A stretch of DNA of 64,000 nt from Thiopseudomonas alkaliphila (GCF_001267175.1 NZ_CP012358.1:1528501-1592500); one strand, 5' to 3'; shown: positions 15,283-23,695, numbered from the stretch's first letter. Numbers and translations are program-made. Notes: generated from the letters alone by a model not told the origin.

Positions 15283-15477
15283 TTGGAAGCTTTACAGAGT
15301 GCGGCAGAAAACATTTTCCCTTTTTCATCACTAGCTGAGCAATTCACGTTTCTCTGTATGGCGTTAATCCGAATGAGCGGGCATCGGGTTAATAGCCACT
15401 CGTCCTATTTTTTAGTGGATAGTGAATATGAAAATTGTTCACTTATCGATCGAGGACGCAAAAATGACCACAGTTAA
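15283..15477 (+). CDS. Conserved micro-ORF ahead of the paralogous pair, copy 1
   Basis: The open frame (TTG start at 15283, or ATG at 15358) contains EQFTFLCMALIRMSGHRVN and FLVDS, which are conserved in copy 2 (23321-23422). It overlaps the next gene's start by 14 bases, as a leader peptide might. The DNA itself is 51 of 56 identical over 15337-15392. Either a short peptide or a cis-acting DNA/RNA element is being kept. Confidence 0.4.
   Translation: MEALQSAAENIFPFSSLAEQFTFLCMALIRMSGHRVNSHSSYFLVDSEYENCSLIDRGRKNDHS
15337..15392 (+). repeat. 56-bp conserved element, copy 1
   Basis: This block is 51/56 identical to 23321-23376. Each copy lies about 70 bp before a small gene of the same family. 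It is much better conserved than the genes it precedes. Confidence 0.8.
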
Positions 15478-15754
15478 TACCAGTCACCCACAAGAAATCA
15501 TTGAGAATCGTGCCACACTGCCGGCCCAGGAAGCCACGAAAAACAGCCATGACTGCTGCACCAATCACTTGTTATTTGCTCTTCAAGACAATCATCACAG
15601 CTTTTCTTTGGGCATAACCACGATTCTAGAATGCCTGTATGTAGCACAAAGCGAAGGAGCAATACCCGAACTATCTGACGACTGGTGGCATCGGGTAATG
15701 AACTACTACAAACTCAACATACCCACCTTTGATGCTCCAAAAAAAATTGAGTGA
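15464..15754 (+). CDS. Small conserved element-borne protein, pair copy 1
   Basis: The ATG after GAGGACGC gives 96 residues. The core LLFALQDNHHSFSLGITTILECLYVAQSEGAIPEL ending DDWW (split here for description) is shared with the 83-residue protein at 23444. No catalytic motif is visible, and the fold is probably small and helical. It ends directly against the convergent 299-residue gene, and this arrangement is repeated in copy 2. Function unknown. Confidence 0.7.
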   Translation: MTTVNTSHPQEIIENRATLPAQEATKNSHDCCTNHLLFALQDNHHSFSLGITTILECLYVAQSEGAIPELSDDWWHRVMNYYKLNIPTFDAPKKIE

Positions 15755-16654
15755 CTACAGAAGGTCTCCAAGAATATTCTGCGCCAGTTCACACCAAAAT
15801 GGTGTGCGATGAAAGTTTTCTTGGTGCAAGATGTTATTAAAATGGGCGTGATCGAACTCAATTGTTTCCTGATAAATTCTGTCTGTAGGTGTTCGACCTG
15901 TAACGGATAGGACGATGCTTTCCTGCAACTTATAGGTCTCCTTGCACACGTAGCTTAGGGACTTCTGGAAGCAAAAGTGAACTTCTAAAAACTCACCATT
16001 ACGGTCACTGGGCACTAAACATTCATTTGCATCAAGAGACGCATTTGAAACCTTATGTAAAAGAGCTTTTCTTAGTTGCAAGTTTTTTACAGGCTGATGG
16101 TACAGATTTAGGCTTGACGCCTGGGACAGGAATATCAGAGGTATATTGGTAAGCGTTGCGTCAAAGTACAAATAACCCTTATTGTTACGATACTCTCTCA
16201 GCATCGACTCCAATAGATTTCGCTTAAACCCAATGCCTGTTATTCGTCGCACGAAATAAACGATACGATCAAACTCATTGATCATAATCTGAATAATTTC
16301 ACGTGATGTATCATCCATTCGTTCTTTGCGGTCATTAGCACTCTTTGCCAGCCGTCTTTTGGAGTAATATGGACAATAGTCTCTCGTCTCGACCTTTAAA
16401 GGTGCGAGCTGAGCAACAGATTTATTATAATGTTTCCCATAAGGCCTAGGACTATTAACACCATTCCTTCCCAGTTGGATTAGCCCAACAATCTGAATAG
16501 GATTATTACAATGTGGACATACTGCAAAATGCACTGTGCGTCCCTGATCATTTTCCTGCCACCACGGATACCGCTTCTGAGTATCTCGTTCAAAATTTTC
16601 TCTATTAATTTTATTAAACGCATGAAACTTAGTGCTTAACTTGTAATGCAGCAT
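15755..16654 (-). CDS. Zinc-ribbon-like conserved protein, pair copy 1
   Basis: The 299-residue protein has an N-terminal Cys pair in FAVCPHCNNPIQIVG and a further RDYCPYYSKR, a four-residue zinc site (about residues 46-115). A helical domain follows with FDRIVYFVRRITGIGF, and then a late IYQETIEFDHAHF motif. It is clearly homologous to the protein at 23692-24588 but diverged along its length. It is convergent with, and abuts, the small partner gene. I do not recognise a named family. The zinc module suggests nucleic-acid binding. Confidence 0.65.
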   Translation of the reverse strand: MLHYKLSTKFHAFNKINRENFERDTQKRYPWWQENDQGRTVHFAVCPHCNNPIQIVGLIQLGRNGVNSPRPYGKHYNKSVAQLAPLKVETRDYCPYYSKRRLAKSANDRKERMDDTSREIIQIMINEFDRIVYFVRRITGIGFKRNLLESMLREYRNNKGYLYFDATLTNIPLIFLSQASSLNLYHQPVKNLQLRKALLHKVSNASLDANECLVPSDRNGEFLEVHFCFQKSLSYVCKETYKLQESIVLSVTGRTPTDRIYQETIEFDHAHFNNILHQENFHRTPFWCELAQNILGDLL

Positions 16655-17155
16655 AAGACTACCCTTAACTTAGATGGGGCGACTGTACGCGAACGTAGAC
16701 TCACAGTCAGTAGTCTACAGGCTATGAGTATTATTAAGGCCTGACTTTATCACTAGTTGTATCTAGATTATTTTTCTTTCTTTAAATCCATTAACTATTT
16801 CTACAAAGCTTTTAATAATCGCTCAAATCTGTCTACTCTACAAAAAACCAAGGTGTTGCCTTTACGCAAAATGCATAAACAAGCACCTTCATCTTCTCTG
16901 TTACTTGAAGAGTACTACTCTTCTTTTTCCATAAAAACCTGCTTACAAGCCTGCTTGTTTTGACGCATCAAGCTGGATGATCTGTATTTTGGTCTTTGGG
17001 GGGGATTACATTTGATGCTGATGTAGTATATTGCACTCAACTTAAATTATTTCATTGCTCTGTTAATATTTACCAGAGATTATTTTTTAGTGATTAAAAT
17101 TAAGGATTTATCTTGAGTAAAAAACAAACATATTATTAGCAAGCACCATTTTTTT
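16655..17155. other. AT-rich gap
   Basis: A 68-codon frame at 16757-16963 has no ribosome site and no recognisable features. The motif CTGACTTTATCA near 16742 recurs at 17673-17684. No other structure was found in this 500-bp stretch. Confidence 0.35.
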
Positions 17156-17602
17156 GTGGCTGGTTGTGATTATCTACCAACGGCCAAGAATAAAGCCTTA
17201 AGCGCTGTTAAAGAATCCTTACTAGATCCAAGTAGCGCTATATTTTCAGATGTTTTTGAGGGGCAAAACCAAGGTGATTATTGCGGCTATGTGAATAGTA
17301 AAAATATGCTGGGCGCATACACTGGTAAAAATGCATTTATATACAACAAGATCTGGGCTGATGCAGGTAAAATTTTTTTAGCTTCTGGGCCACTGACAGA
17401 TTATGATTTTAAAAATCTTATGACTGGTTCCATAGATTACTATGACAAGATTATTCAAGGATGTTTTTTTATTACTATGTGGAAAGATACATGCTCTGAA
17501 AGTTTGCCTTTTCCAGAACATAGACATTGTGAGCTTACAAAAAATAAAGATGATGGGGCAAACCTGTACGAGAGGCTTAAGAAGGTATATCCATATTTAT
17601 AG
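17156..17602 (+). pseudogene. Lipoprotein-like gene with damaged 5' end
   Basis: The reading frame begins VAGCDYLPTAK, which looks like a lipobox (AGC) with the signal peptide cut off. A plausible start (TTGAGTAAAAAA, 17113) lies upstream in another frame and meets a stop after eight codons, so a frameshift is likely. The body (DPSSAIFSDVFEGQNQGDYCGYVN) resembles small secreted proteins that carry a conserved C-G-x-VN motif. No function is known. Confidence 0.45.
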
Positions 17603-17657
17603 GCATTGCTAATCTGATTAGTTTAGCAAAACACGGTCAGCTTATGTTATAAGTTCT

Positions 17658-17700
17658 GACTAACTGATAAGGTCTGACTTTATCAGATGGCCTTGTTAAC
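17658..17700 (-). repeat. attC-like site 0 (weak)
   Basis: On the minus strand it reads GTTAACAAGG ... GTTAGTC, with an inner CTGATAA/TTATCAG stem. It follows the DUF2971 stop by 1 bp. At 43 bp it is short and may be truncated. Confidence 0.35.
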
Positions 17701-17701
17701 T

Positions 17702-18577
17702 TTACCAACTGCTGAATGGGATTTGGGATTCATTTATTTCTACCTTTCCAAGGTTAAATGATTTAATAAGTTTTTCAATTGAACTGATACATCGTTGAGG
17801 ATTTGGGTTGGGGCCAACAATAATCTCTCTAATGGGAGATTTCTCACTATCAACAACTGGAAGCTGAATATACGGAATTAAATGAGAACCCCCTATACGG
17901 AATTCTATTTTATTTTCAGGGTTCGGAGCTACAATGCGCCACTCAGCCTCCTCATGAAAGCCAAAATTCTTTACCCTTGGAGCAAGATCATTAATTTCGC
18001 TTATAAATTTATTTACTACCGTATCAGCTAGTTCCTTAGCGTCACCTAAAGAAACAAGAGCTCTATAACCTAACACATGATCAACTCGCCCTTTTGAATC
18101 TCGTGCTTCATATTCACTTCTGGATATTAGTGGCTTAGGAAAATTAGAAAAGCACTCATCAAGTAACTGAGATATAATTTTTACTTGCTCACTATGAGAG
18201 TAAATACATTTTGAAAGATGGTAACCTTTACTATCGCAAAAACCCTGTATGGCAGCTTTGTCAAACCCAATACAAATGCCACCACCTTGAGGACAATATC
18301 CTCGCCATTGGCTCAACAGATCTTTTTTCTCACTAAAACTAGAAACATAAACATTATGTACTTGCATCTTTTCTAGGGCATCTCTAACTGTCCAGCCAAA
18401 AGCAGCCAAATAATCATCTTCCATATAAATATTTCCGGAAAATGCCTTAGCAAATCGGATAGCTTGGCGATATTCACTCGAATCATTTAAATATTCGCAG
18501 TGGCTAGCCCATATACTTTTGCTACTTAAAATGCCTAATAAACCCTGTAAATTTGTATAGTGATATAGCATATGCAC
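17702..18577 (-). CDS. DUF2971 domain protein
   Basis: The 291-residue protein matches DUF2971: YHYTNLQGLLGILSSKSIWAS at the N-terminus, FLND-like EYLND, then VSSFSEKKDLLSQWRGY with GGGICIGF, and FHEEAEWRIV later. The family is common in mobile and defence-associated loci but its activity is unproven; an ADP-ribosyltransferase-like fold has been suggested by pattern. The gene forms its own cassette between two attC-like sites and has no obvious promoter of its own. Confidence 0.85.
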   Translation of the reverse strand: MHMLYHYTNLQGLLGILSSKSIWASHCEYLNDSSEYRQAIRFAKAFSGNIYMEDDYLAAFGWTVRDALEKMQVHNVYVSSFSEKKDLLSQWRGYCPQGGGICIGFDKAAIQGFCDSKGYHLSKCIYSHSEQVKIISQLLDECFSNFPKPLISRSEYEARDSKGRVDHVLGYRALVSLGDAKELADTVVNKFISEINDLAPRVKNFGFHEEAEWRIVAPNPENKIEFRIGGSHLIPYIQLPVVDSEKSPIREIIVGPNPNPQRCISSIEKLIKSFNLGKVEINESQIPFSSW

Positions 18578-18585
18578 CTTTTGAA

Positions 18586-18643
18586 GTTAACGCCTGCATA
18601 ATAGGTGAGAGCTTGCGAGCGCCCTAATTGACGCGTTTGTTAG
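18586..18643 (-). repeat. attC site 1 (after the SIR2 gene)
   Basis: On the minus strand, CTAACAAACGCG ... AGGCGTTAAC gives complementary outer boxes. Inner CCTAATT/AATAGG arms and a central GCTTGCGAGC tip complete the fold. The 58-bp length suits attC. It starts 6 bp after the SIR2 stop. Confidence 0.65.
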
Positions 18644-18648
18644 TTGCA

Positions 18649-19437
18649 TTACTGAAACTTTCTCAAAAATTCCAATAGTGCTTTTTTCGGCTCGCTTTCC
18701 TTTGATGTAAGCATTTTAATGCCCCATTGATCTAATATTGTTTCTTGAATGGGATTTGGTCTATGCGTGAATACATATGATCGCGGCTGAACGCCACCAC
18801 CATTATTAGACTTCCATAATTTAGCCAACTTATAGAAAAGAAATCTAAGATTCACATCAGTTAGACTATATCCAATAAATAAAACAGATTTTCCTAGAAT
18901 ATCCGACCTAAGTTTTATATCCAAAGGAGTCTCAAACTCTAAGCGCTCATAGTAACTAGACTCATCAAGTACAATAGTTTCATCGTTGTCAAAATCACCA
19001 TGAAATTTAATCACTTGGGTCACGCCATCTTTGATCTTTGCAATATCAGATACGCCAGAAATTTTTGTATATTTCTGGTTGTACAGTTCATATGATTTTT
19101 CTAGCCACCTATCATAGTTGGTGGTGTAAACCATTGGAAATTTTGAGCATGCTATGAGTTTGTGTATCTCAGATCCTTGCAAGTCTACATTGGCAGAATG
19201 CCAATTAGTATCCATCCAGCTTCTGAGTGGTCCAATACTACCTGTTTTTACCCTATAGTATTCAGCTAAAGCCAAGTCATTTCCGAAAGTCTTATATATT
19301 TCGGGATCATAACCTAACTCAACGGCAATATGATCTATTAGTTCTGACCATAAGGGAAGACCAAGATTTTTCGATACTCCTGCACCGACAAAAAGGATGA
19401 CATTTTTTTCTCTATATGAAGCTATAAGATCATCCAT
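18649..19437 (-). CDS. komC: SIR2-family NADase, KomC-like effector of Kongming
   Basis: The 262-residue protein is a SIR2 domain: nucleotide loop GAGVS (18-22), TTNYD (105-109) and the catalytic HGD (His146). A second-half strand [17 protein letters not shown] is typical of bacterial defence SIR2 proteins, which destroy NAD+ rather than deacetylate. Its start overlaps the last base of the HAM1 gene, so the two are translationally coupled. In Kongming the SIR2 protein joins the HAM1 protein and depletes NAD+ when a deaminated nucleotide signal appears. Confidence 0.85.
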   Translation of the reverse strand: MDDLIASYREKNVILFVGAGVSKNLGLPLWSELIDHIAVELGYDPEIYKTFGNDLALAEYYRVKTGSIGPLRSWMDTNWHSANVDLQGSEIHKLIACSKFPMVYTTNYDRWLEKSYELYNQKYTKISGVSDIAKIKDGVTQVIKFHGDFDNDETIVLDESSYYERLEFETPLDIKLRSDILGKSVLFIGYSLTDVNLRFLFYKLAKLWKSNNGGGVQPRSYVFTHRPNPIQETILDQWGIKMLTSKESEPKKALLEFLRKFQ

Positions 19438-19991
19438 TACAGAACCTCCGATACAAGAAATTTCCGAAAATTATCGAAGGCTTTCTTACGCATTGAAATA
19501 TCGTTCTTTTTTTCTCCCATCTCAGCAAATGTCTCTTCAAAGCCCTTTGGGATAAAAACACAATCCCACTGGAAATCTTTATTCCCTCTTGGCTCAGATG
19601 CAATATTTCCTTCTACAATTCCTTCAAACGTATATATTTTTTTGGCGTCACAGAATGCAATGACAGTTTTTGCTTTTAACGAGGTATTTTTTAACCCTCC
19701 AAATAGCTCCGTAAACTTTTCTGCTTCTAATTTATCCCAGAACACTTGGGTTAAGCCGCCAGGAAAACCTTGTAAGCTATCGATATATAATCCTGTATGT
19801 TCGATAAATACAGGACGTCCGACTTGAGTGAACGCCTTTAAAACCTTATCTCGTACTATATGGTTAATATCTTCTGTCTGTATTTCATGAATTATCAAAT
19901 CCGCGTGAACTATAGAAATACCAATATTCCCAAGAATAGCTTCCACCTCTCGAGCTTTATGGGGATTCTTTGTAACAAAGTTAATTTCCAT
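19437..19991 (-). CDS. komB: HAM1/RdgB-fold protein, KomB-like nucleotide sensor of Kongming
   Basis: The 184-residue protein has the ITPase/HAM1 fold: N-terminal [12 protein letters not shown], a central IEHTGLYID and FPGG, and C-terminal [17 protein letters not shown]. Two key positions are altered. The catalytic Asp of E-D-T/S-G-L is His65, and the base-binding Ser-His-Arg is Ser-Met-Arg (166-168). That suits binding of an ITP-like nucleotide without hydrolysis, as expected of a sensor. The start overlaps komA by 11 bases and the end overlaps komC by 1 base. Confidence 0.85.
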   Translation of the reverse strand: MEINFVTKNPHKAREVEAILGNIGISIVHADLIIHEIQTEDINHIVRDKVLKAFTQVGRPVFIEHTGLYIDSLQGFPGGLTQVFWDKLEAEKFTELFGGLKNTSLKAKTVIAFCDAKKIYTFEGIVEGNIASEPRGNKDFQWDCVFIPKGFEETFAEMGEKKNDISMRKKAFDNFRKFLVSEVL

Positions 19992-20973
19992 ACAAACCCT
20001 TAATAAAACAATATTTTTTTTGATTACTATACATATCGCGCAAATGCTGCGAAGAATTTGTCATACGATAAAATTCCAAATAGTCTTCTGTAAGGCTCGA
20101 TGAATGTATTGAGGGGTTGTCAGAACATATAACAAACGGGACGTTATTATCAATAAAGTCAATAACAGGATGTGACTCATTTTCATTTACTGCATTCGTT
20201 AGCCTGTTACTAATAGGGCAAACCTCAATACATATATCCCTATCTTTCAATAATTCCATCACCTCAACTGATTTTGATGCAGCAGTTCCGTGACCAATTC
20301 TGTCAGCGCCGAATTCATTAACTGCACTAATTATATTTTCAACTCTTCCGGTTTCTCCAGCATGAATTGTCACTTTAAGCCCATACTCATCTTTTGCATT
20401 TAAAAAAAGTGAACCAGTTTCAGCTGGGGACGAAACATCTTCATTGCCCGCAAAGTCAAGCCCAACAATAGTACTCGGCCTACCTAGTTTTTCATATGCT
20501 CCTAAAAGAGCTCGCAAATGCTCAGGAGCGTAATCGCCTCTAGAAACTGTCAAAATTAAACCTGCGTTTATTTTATGTCTTTCGGACGCATCTTCGATTT
20601 CAGATACAATCCAGTACAATGCTTCATCTACTGAAATATTATTTAGCAATGCCAAGTAAATAACACTATTACGAATCTCAACAAATTTAATATTCTGAGA
20701 CTTCAAATTTAGAAAAGCACTTTCCACTATCAAACCAAGGCAGCTTTTACTCTTAGGTATAAGTCGTAACACCTGCCAAGGTTTTAAGTATGACGCCAGA
20801 GAGTCAGCGGGTAGCGAGATATTCAGGTCTCTTTCCAAATCAAATCCAGAAGGCAAATCAGACTTATCTCTTACTAATAAACTTCGAATAACATCCGTAC
20901 TCACCAACCTATTTAGATGAACGTGAAGCTCACCTTTTTTCATTAATTGAATTTCATTTCTATTCATCAACAA
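19981..20973 (-). CDS. komA: Adenosine deaminase-family enzyme, KomA-like signal generator of Kongming
   Basis: The 330-residue protein has all zinc ligands of the adenosine deaminase family: HVH (His17, His19), HAGE (204-207), RIGHGT (His228) and SDNP (Asp285). CPISNRLT is also present. The usual DDP is DNP here. In Kongming, KomA deaminates dAMP to dIMP, which phage kinases convert to dITP, the activating signal. It is first in a tightly overlapping three-gene operon. Either of two nearby ATGs (20973 or 20967) could be the start. Confidence 0.85.
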   Translation of the reverse strand: MLMNRNEIQLMKKGELHVHLNRLVSTDVIRSLLVRDKSDLPSGFDLERDLNISLPADSLASYLKPWQVLRLIPKSKSCLGLIVESAFLNLKSQNIKFVEIRNSVIYLALLNNISVDEALYWIVSEIEDASERHKINAGLILTVSRGDYAPEHLRALLGAYEKLGRPSTIVGLDFAGNEDVSSPAETGSLFLNAKDEYGLKVTIHAGETGRVENIISAVNEFGADRIGHGTAASKSVEVMELLKDRDICIEVCPISNRLTNAVNENESHPVIDFIDNNVPFVICSDNPSIHSSSLTEDYLEFYRMTNSSQHLRDMYSNQKKYCFIKGLYGN

Positions 20974-21001
20974 TCACTTGGCATTTGAATTACTCAGAAC
21001 A

Positions 21002-21066
21002 GCTAACGCTAAGCTAAGCTTAGCGGCGCAGCTTGCTGCGTCCAAAGCTTGAGCGCCTTGTTATGC
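21002..21066 (-). repeat. attC site 2
   Basis: On the minus strand, GCATAACAAGGCGCTCAAGC ... TTAGCGTTAGC gives paired R boxes (TAAC/GTTA) and L boxes around AAGCTT. A central CGCAGCAAGCTGCG tip closes it. At 65 bp it is the clearest attC in the array and lies between komA and the next cassette gene. Confidence 0.75.
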
Positions 21067-21073
21067 TTTACTT

Positions 21074-21583
21074 TTAATCTTTATTTTCTTTGAAAAGAGA
21101 CTCAAGATACTCCAGCGGGTTTTTGATGACCTTAATCACAACATCTGACTTTCCGGTTTGTTGTTCAGTTACTGCACCAGCGCAGAAAGCGGATAGCAAA
21201 ATTAAAAAAACCACCCCCCAAAAAGAAAGTGACCCGTTTTTAAAAAGCCAATGAATGCTGACTGTCTCAGGCTTTGGAAGTAGTTTAGGCTTTAACGCGC
21301 CATACTTTATCTCTCTTAATATCTGCTTTGCTATATTCAGAAGACCTTGCTTTGCAAGATTAAATTTTTCTCTTTTTACAGAATGACCGGTATTGTACAT
21401 TTGACATTCAAATGTAAATTTTTGATTGTTAATTCTTTCAAGATACTCATCAAAAGCTTCAGTCGTTTTTATGAGGGTAAAAAAATCTGCATGAATTTCT
21501 TTAGCAGTAGCATCATCTTCCGTTTTCAGTTTCTCTAGGCGTGATTTTATCTTATTAATTTCTTTGACTAATGCCTTGGTCAA
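21074..21583 (-). CDS. Orphan cassette protein, coiled coil plus membrane segment
   Basis: The 169-residue protein has a Lys/Glu-rich helical N-terminal half (KEINKIKSRLEKLKTEDD) and one membrane segment near residues 120-140 (FWGVVFLILLSAFCAGAV). A short charged tail ends FKENKD. It occupies its own cassette between attC sites 2 and 3. No family is recognised. Size and topology are typical of unassigned integron cargo. Confidence 0.6.
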   Translation of the reverse strand: MTKALVKEINKIKSRLEKLKTEDDATAKEIHADFFTLIKTTEAFDEYLERINNQKFTFECQMYNTGHSVKREKFNLAKQGLLNIAKQILREIKYGALKPKLLPKPETVSIHWLFKNGSLSFWGVVFLILLSAFCAGAVTEQQTGKSDVVIKVIKNPLEYLESLFKENKD

Positions 21584-21602
21584 TGGAAAATCCTCTTTTC
21601 AG

Positions 21603-21674
21603 TATAAACACCGCACTCAACGGTAAATTAGGAGCCCAGCGAGTAATTTATCCGAGTGCAGCGCTTTGTTATGC
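21603..21674 (-). repeat. attC site 3
   Basis: On the minus strand, GCATAACAAAGCGC opens the site and its TAA is the stop codon of the upstream gene. Inner GCACTC/GAGTGC arms are clear, and the closing box (GGTGTTTATA) is degenerate. Length 72 bp. Confidence 0.6.
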
Positions 21675-22616
21675 TTTCACCGCATCTTTTATTTTCTCTG
21701 GTATCTTTCCCGCTTTTTCCAACAATGAAATTGCTTTTTCAAGCGCACTATTATCTAGCGCTACGTCTTCTCGATTGCTAAAAGCATTGCTGCCGGTGAT
21801 ATTCCAATGCTCAAATGCTTCTTTTACTTCTGACCAGTCAGCAGCAGCTCCATATGATTCCAAATAAAACTTCCCGAAGTTAATCGCATGCCTGCGGTCT
21901 GCATTTTTAAGTGATTCTTGCATATATGAACTGCTGAACAAAAAGGAGTATTTCGCAACGCCAACTAGCAGGCCAACAGTTGTGATTCCTTTGAATAAAG
22001 CAAATACCAGAAACTGCCATGAGATATCTTTTAATAAATCCAAATTGATAGAAAAAGTTACAGCAACAAAAATTATTACACCTACAATCAAAGACGCTGC
22101 TCCAATTCCACTCCAAATTTTTGAGATCGTATGAAACTGCTTCTCTTTACTATTTAGTGCATCAAGTGCGTCTGCAACATAATCTTGTGATGTCTGCTCT
22201 AATTTTCTTCTACTTTCTTCTGTTAAACGAGCCTTCTCTTGTTCAAGTTTAATAAAAGCCTTTTTGAGTTTGGATTCTTTTATGGAAAGTTCATTTTGCA
22301 GTCTATTACGAAGTTCTTGAGCTTCTATTTCTCTGAGCTGGAGATGCTTTTCAAAATCTCGTTGACGTTCAACTAATTTCTTTTCTCTTTCTACGAAATG
22401 TCTCTCTCTTTCCTCGAGCTCTTTACGGAGCTGCATTTCTCTCTTAATCTGTTCGTCTTTTAGTCTTGATCGATACGCATCGAACTCCCTTTCCTGATTT
22501 TCAATGACCTTCCTATATCTTAATAGCTCTCTTTCACGATCATTAAGATGTCTTTTTTTCTCTTCAGATAATTCACTATTCCGTGACTCTTCCATTCTAT
22601 CTTGCATGATACTCAC
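21669..22616 (-). CDS. Orphan cassette protein with long coiled coil and two membrane segments
   Basis: The 315-residue protein begins with about 150 residues of charged heptad-like sequence rich in Glu, Arg and Lys, a long coiled coil. Two membrane segments follow (about 170-192 and 200-225). The C-terminal domain of about 85 residues contains YLESYGAAADWSEVKEAFEHW. The stop codon is inside attC site 3. The layout could place a coiled-coil rod in the cytoplasm tethered to the membrane. Function unknown. Confidence 0.65.
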   Translation of the reverse strand: MSIMQDRMEESRNSELSEEKKRHLNDRERELLRYRKVIENQEREFDAYRSRLKDEQIKREMQLRKELEERERHFVEREKKLVERQRDFEKHLQLREIEAQELRNRLQNELSIKESKLKKAFIKLEQEKARLTEESRRKLEQTSQDYVADALDALNSKEKQFHTISKIWSGIGAASLIVGVIIFVAVTFSINLDLLKDISWQFLVFALFKGITTVGLLVGVAKYSFLFSSSYMQESLKNADRRHAINFGKFYLESYGAAADWSEVKEAFEHWNITGSNAFSNREDVALDNSALEKAISLLEKAGKIPEKIKDAVKA

Positions 22617-22624
22617 TCTTCATA

Positions 22625-22735
22625 GCATAACGCTTAGATAACCATCCTTGCCGCGCCAAAAAAAACAGCCCACTCGGAGCCTTAGAACATATTATAAAAA
22701 CCACCCGCAAGGAGCGGTTCATCGACTTGTTGTAC
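22625..22735 (-). repeat. attC site 4, right end of the array
   Basis: On the minus strand it runs from GTACAACAAGTCG to CTAAGCGTTATGC, with inner AACCGC-containing arms and a long imperfect central dyad. At 111 bp it is longer than its neighbours but within the attC size range. No cassette gene is seen on its outer side. Confidence 0.5.
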
Positions 22736-23320
22736 AGAGCCGCTGACACAAATGCTCAGCGATTATTTATTCTGGCACCCAGCGCACGTGTACGGCAACA
22801 AATTAGTGCATCAATCGCCTTGAGATTTTTAAGCGATTGTTTAGCCTGCTTAAGCTGCCCAGAGCAACAAGCAAACAGATTTTGTATCGTTCGACTGGAT
22901 ATATCCTTTGTTTCAGTTGTTATATACACCACTCTAATACTCATACTCTGCCGCGTAGCGGCTATGTGCAACAGTTTATTAGTATGCATGCTCGTTTTGT
23001 CAACCGCAGCCACTTACTGTTAATTAATATAAGTATCTTTACTTAAAAGACTTTCTGTGAAAAAAGAAGACACACCCTTATTACAGAGCATGTCACCCAT
23101 CCCGCTTTGTGCTATGCACACTATTTCACCTATATAATTTATAGCTGCTTGATTTATATAGTATTAAATTAAAAGTTTACAGGCAGACAGTCCGCACCTA
23201 ACAGATTATGAACAGTGGTACACCAACCGAATTGCTATCGAGGCCTTCCGACGGGGTTGCTACTGAAAAGCGGCGGCTCGGTCGATACTGTACAGGGGAG
23301 TAGACCAATCCGCACTTTTT
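22736..23320. other. Gap right of the cassette array
   Basis: No convincing gene. An 85-codon minus frame (22756-23013) lacks a good ribosome site and family features. The stretch is AT-rich towards 23180. Promoter sequences for the paired genes at 23444 are presumably near the right end. Confidence 0.35.
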
Positions 23321-23376
23321 GAGCAACTCACGCTTCTCTGTATGGCGTTAATCCGAATGAATGGGCATAGGGTTAA
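23321..23376 (+). repeat. 56-bp conserved element, copy 2
   Basis: This block differs from 15337-15392 at five positions. It encodes the same peptide core (LCMALIRM-N-GHRVN) within an open frame that could start at ATG 23342 and ends at 23422. A stop precedes the frame upstream, so a longer peptide would need a non-standard start. Confidence 0.75.
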
Positions 23377-23443
23377 CCACCGCGCATCGTGCTTTTTGAT
23401 AGATAGTGGAAGCATTTCTTAATGACCCACTGAGGATCTAAAA

Positions 23444-23695
23444 ATGACCACACCATTCGATAACCGAGCAACACTAGATGCCAACCCACCCGCTACCCAA
23501 CAGGCCGACTTATCGCAAGACGACTACATGGTCTTTGCAATGCAGGATAAGCACCATCAATTCTCTTTGGGACTTTCCACATTGCTTGAGTGTCTATACA
23601 TTGCTGAGCAGGAAGGTGCTGTGCCTAAACTACCCAATCAATGGTGGCTAGCATTAAGCACGCGCTACAACTTAGACTACCAGCAACATAGTTAA
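23444..23695 (+). CDS. Small conserved element-borne protein, pair copy 2
   Basis: The 83-residue protein is homologous to the 96-residue protein at 15464. The shared core is VFAMQDKHHQFSLGLSTLLE with CLYIAEQEGAVPKL and a closing QWW. The ATG follows GAGGATCT. The 3' end overlaps the convergent partner gene by four bases. Function unknown. Confidence 0.7.
   Translation: MTTPFDNRATLDANPPATQQADLSQDDYMVFAMQDKHHQFSLGLSTLLECLYIAEQEGAVPKLPNQWWLALSTRYNLDYQQHS

Larger units (their letters stand above)
17658..22735 (-). mobile_element. Cassette array with attC-like sites and no integrase (CALIN)
   Basis: Genes on the minus strand are separated by short structured elements that start within a few bases of each stop codon. 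Each opens with a TAACAAGGCG-like box (R'') and ends with a complementary GCGTTA-like box. This is the architecture of integron gene cassettes. No IntI-type integrase is in the window, so the array fits a cluster of attC sites lacking integron integrase. Cassettes hold a DUF2971 gene, a three-gene Kongming operon and two coiled-coil/membrane genes. Confidence 0.6.

Noticed and set aside
16757..16963. 68-codon frame as a gene
   Set aside because: No ribosome site, low-complexity AT-rich composition, no family features.
22756..23013. 85-codon minus-strand frame as a gene
   Set aside because: No clear ribosome site, overlapping frames on the other strand are equally open, no domain pattern.
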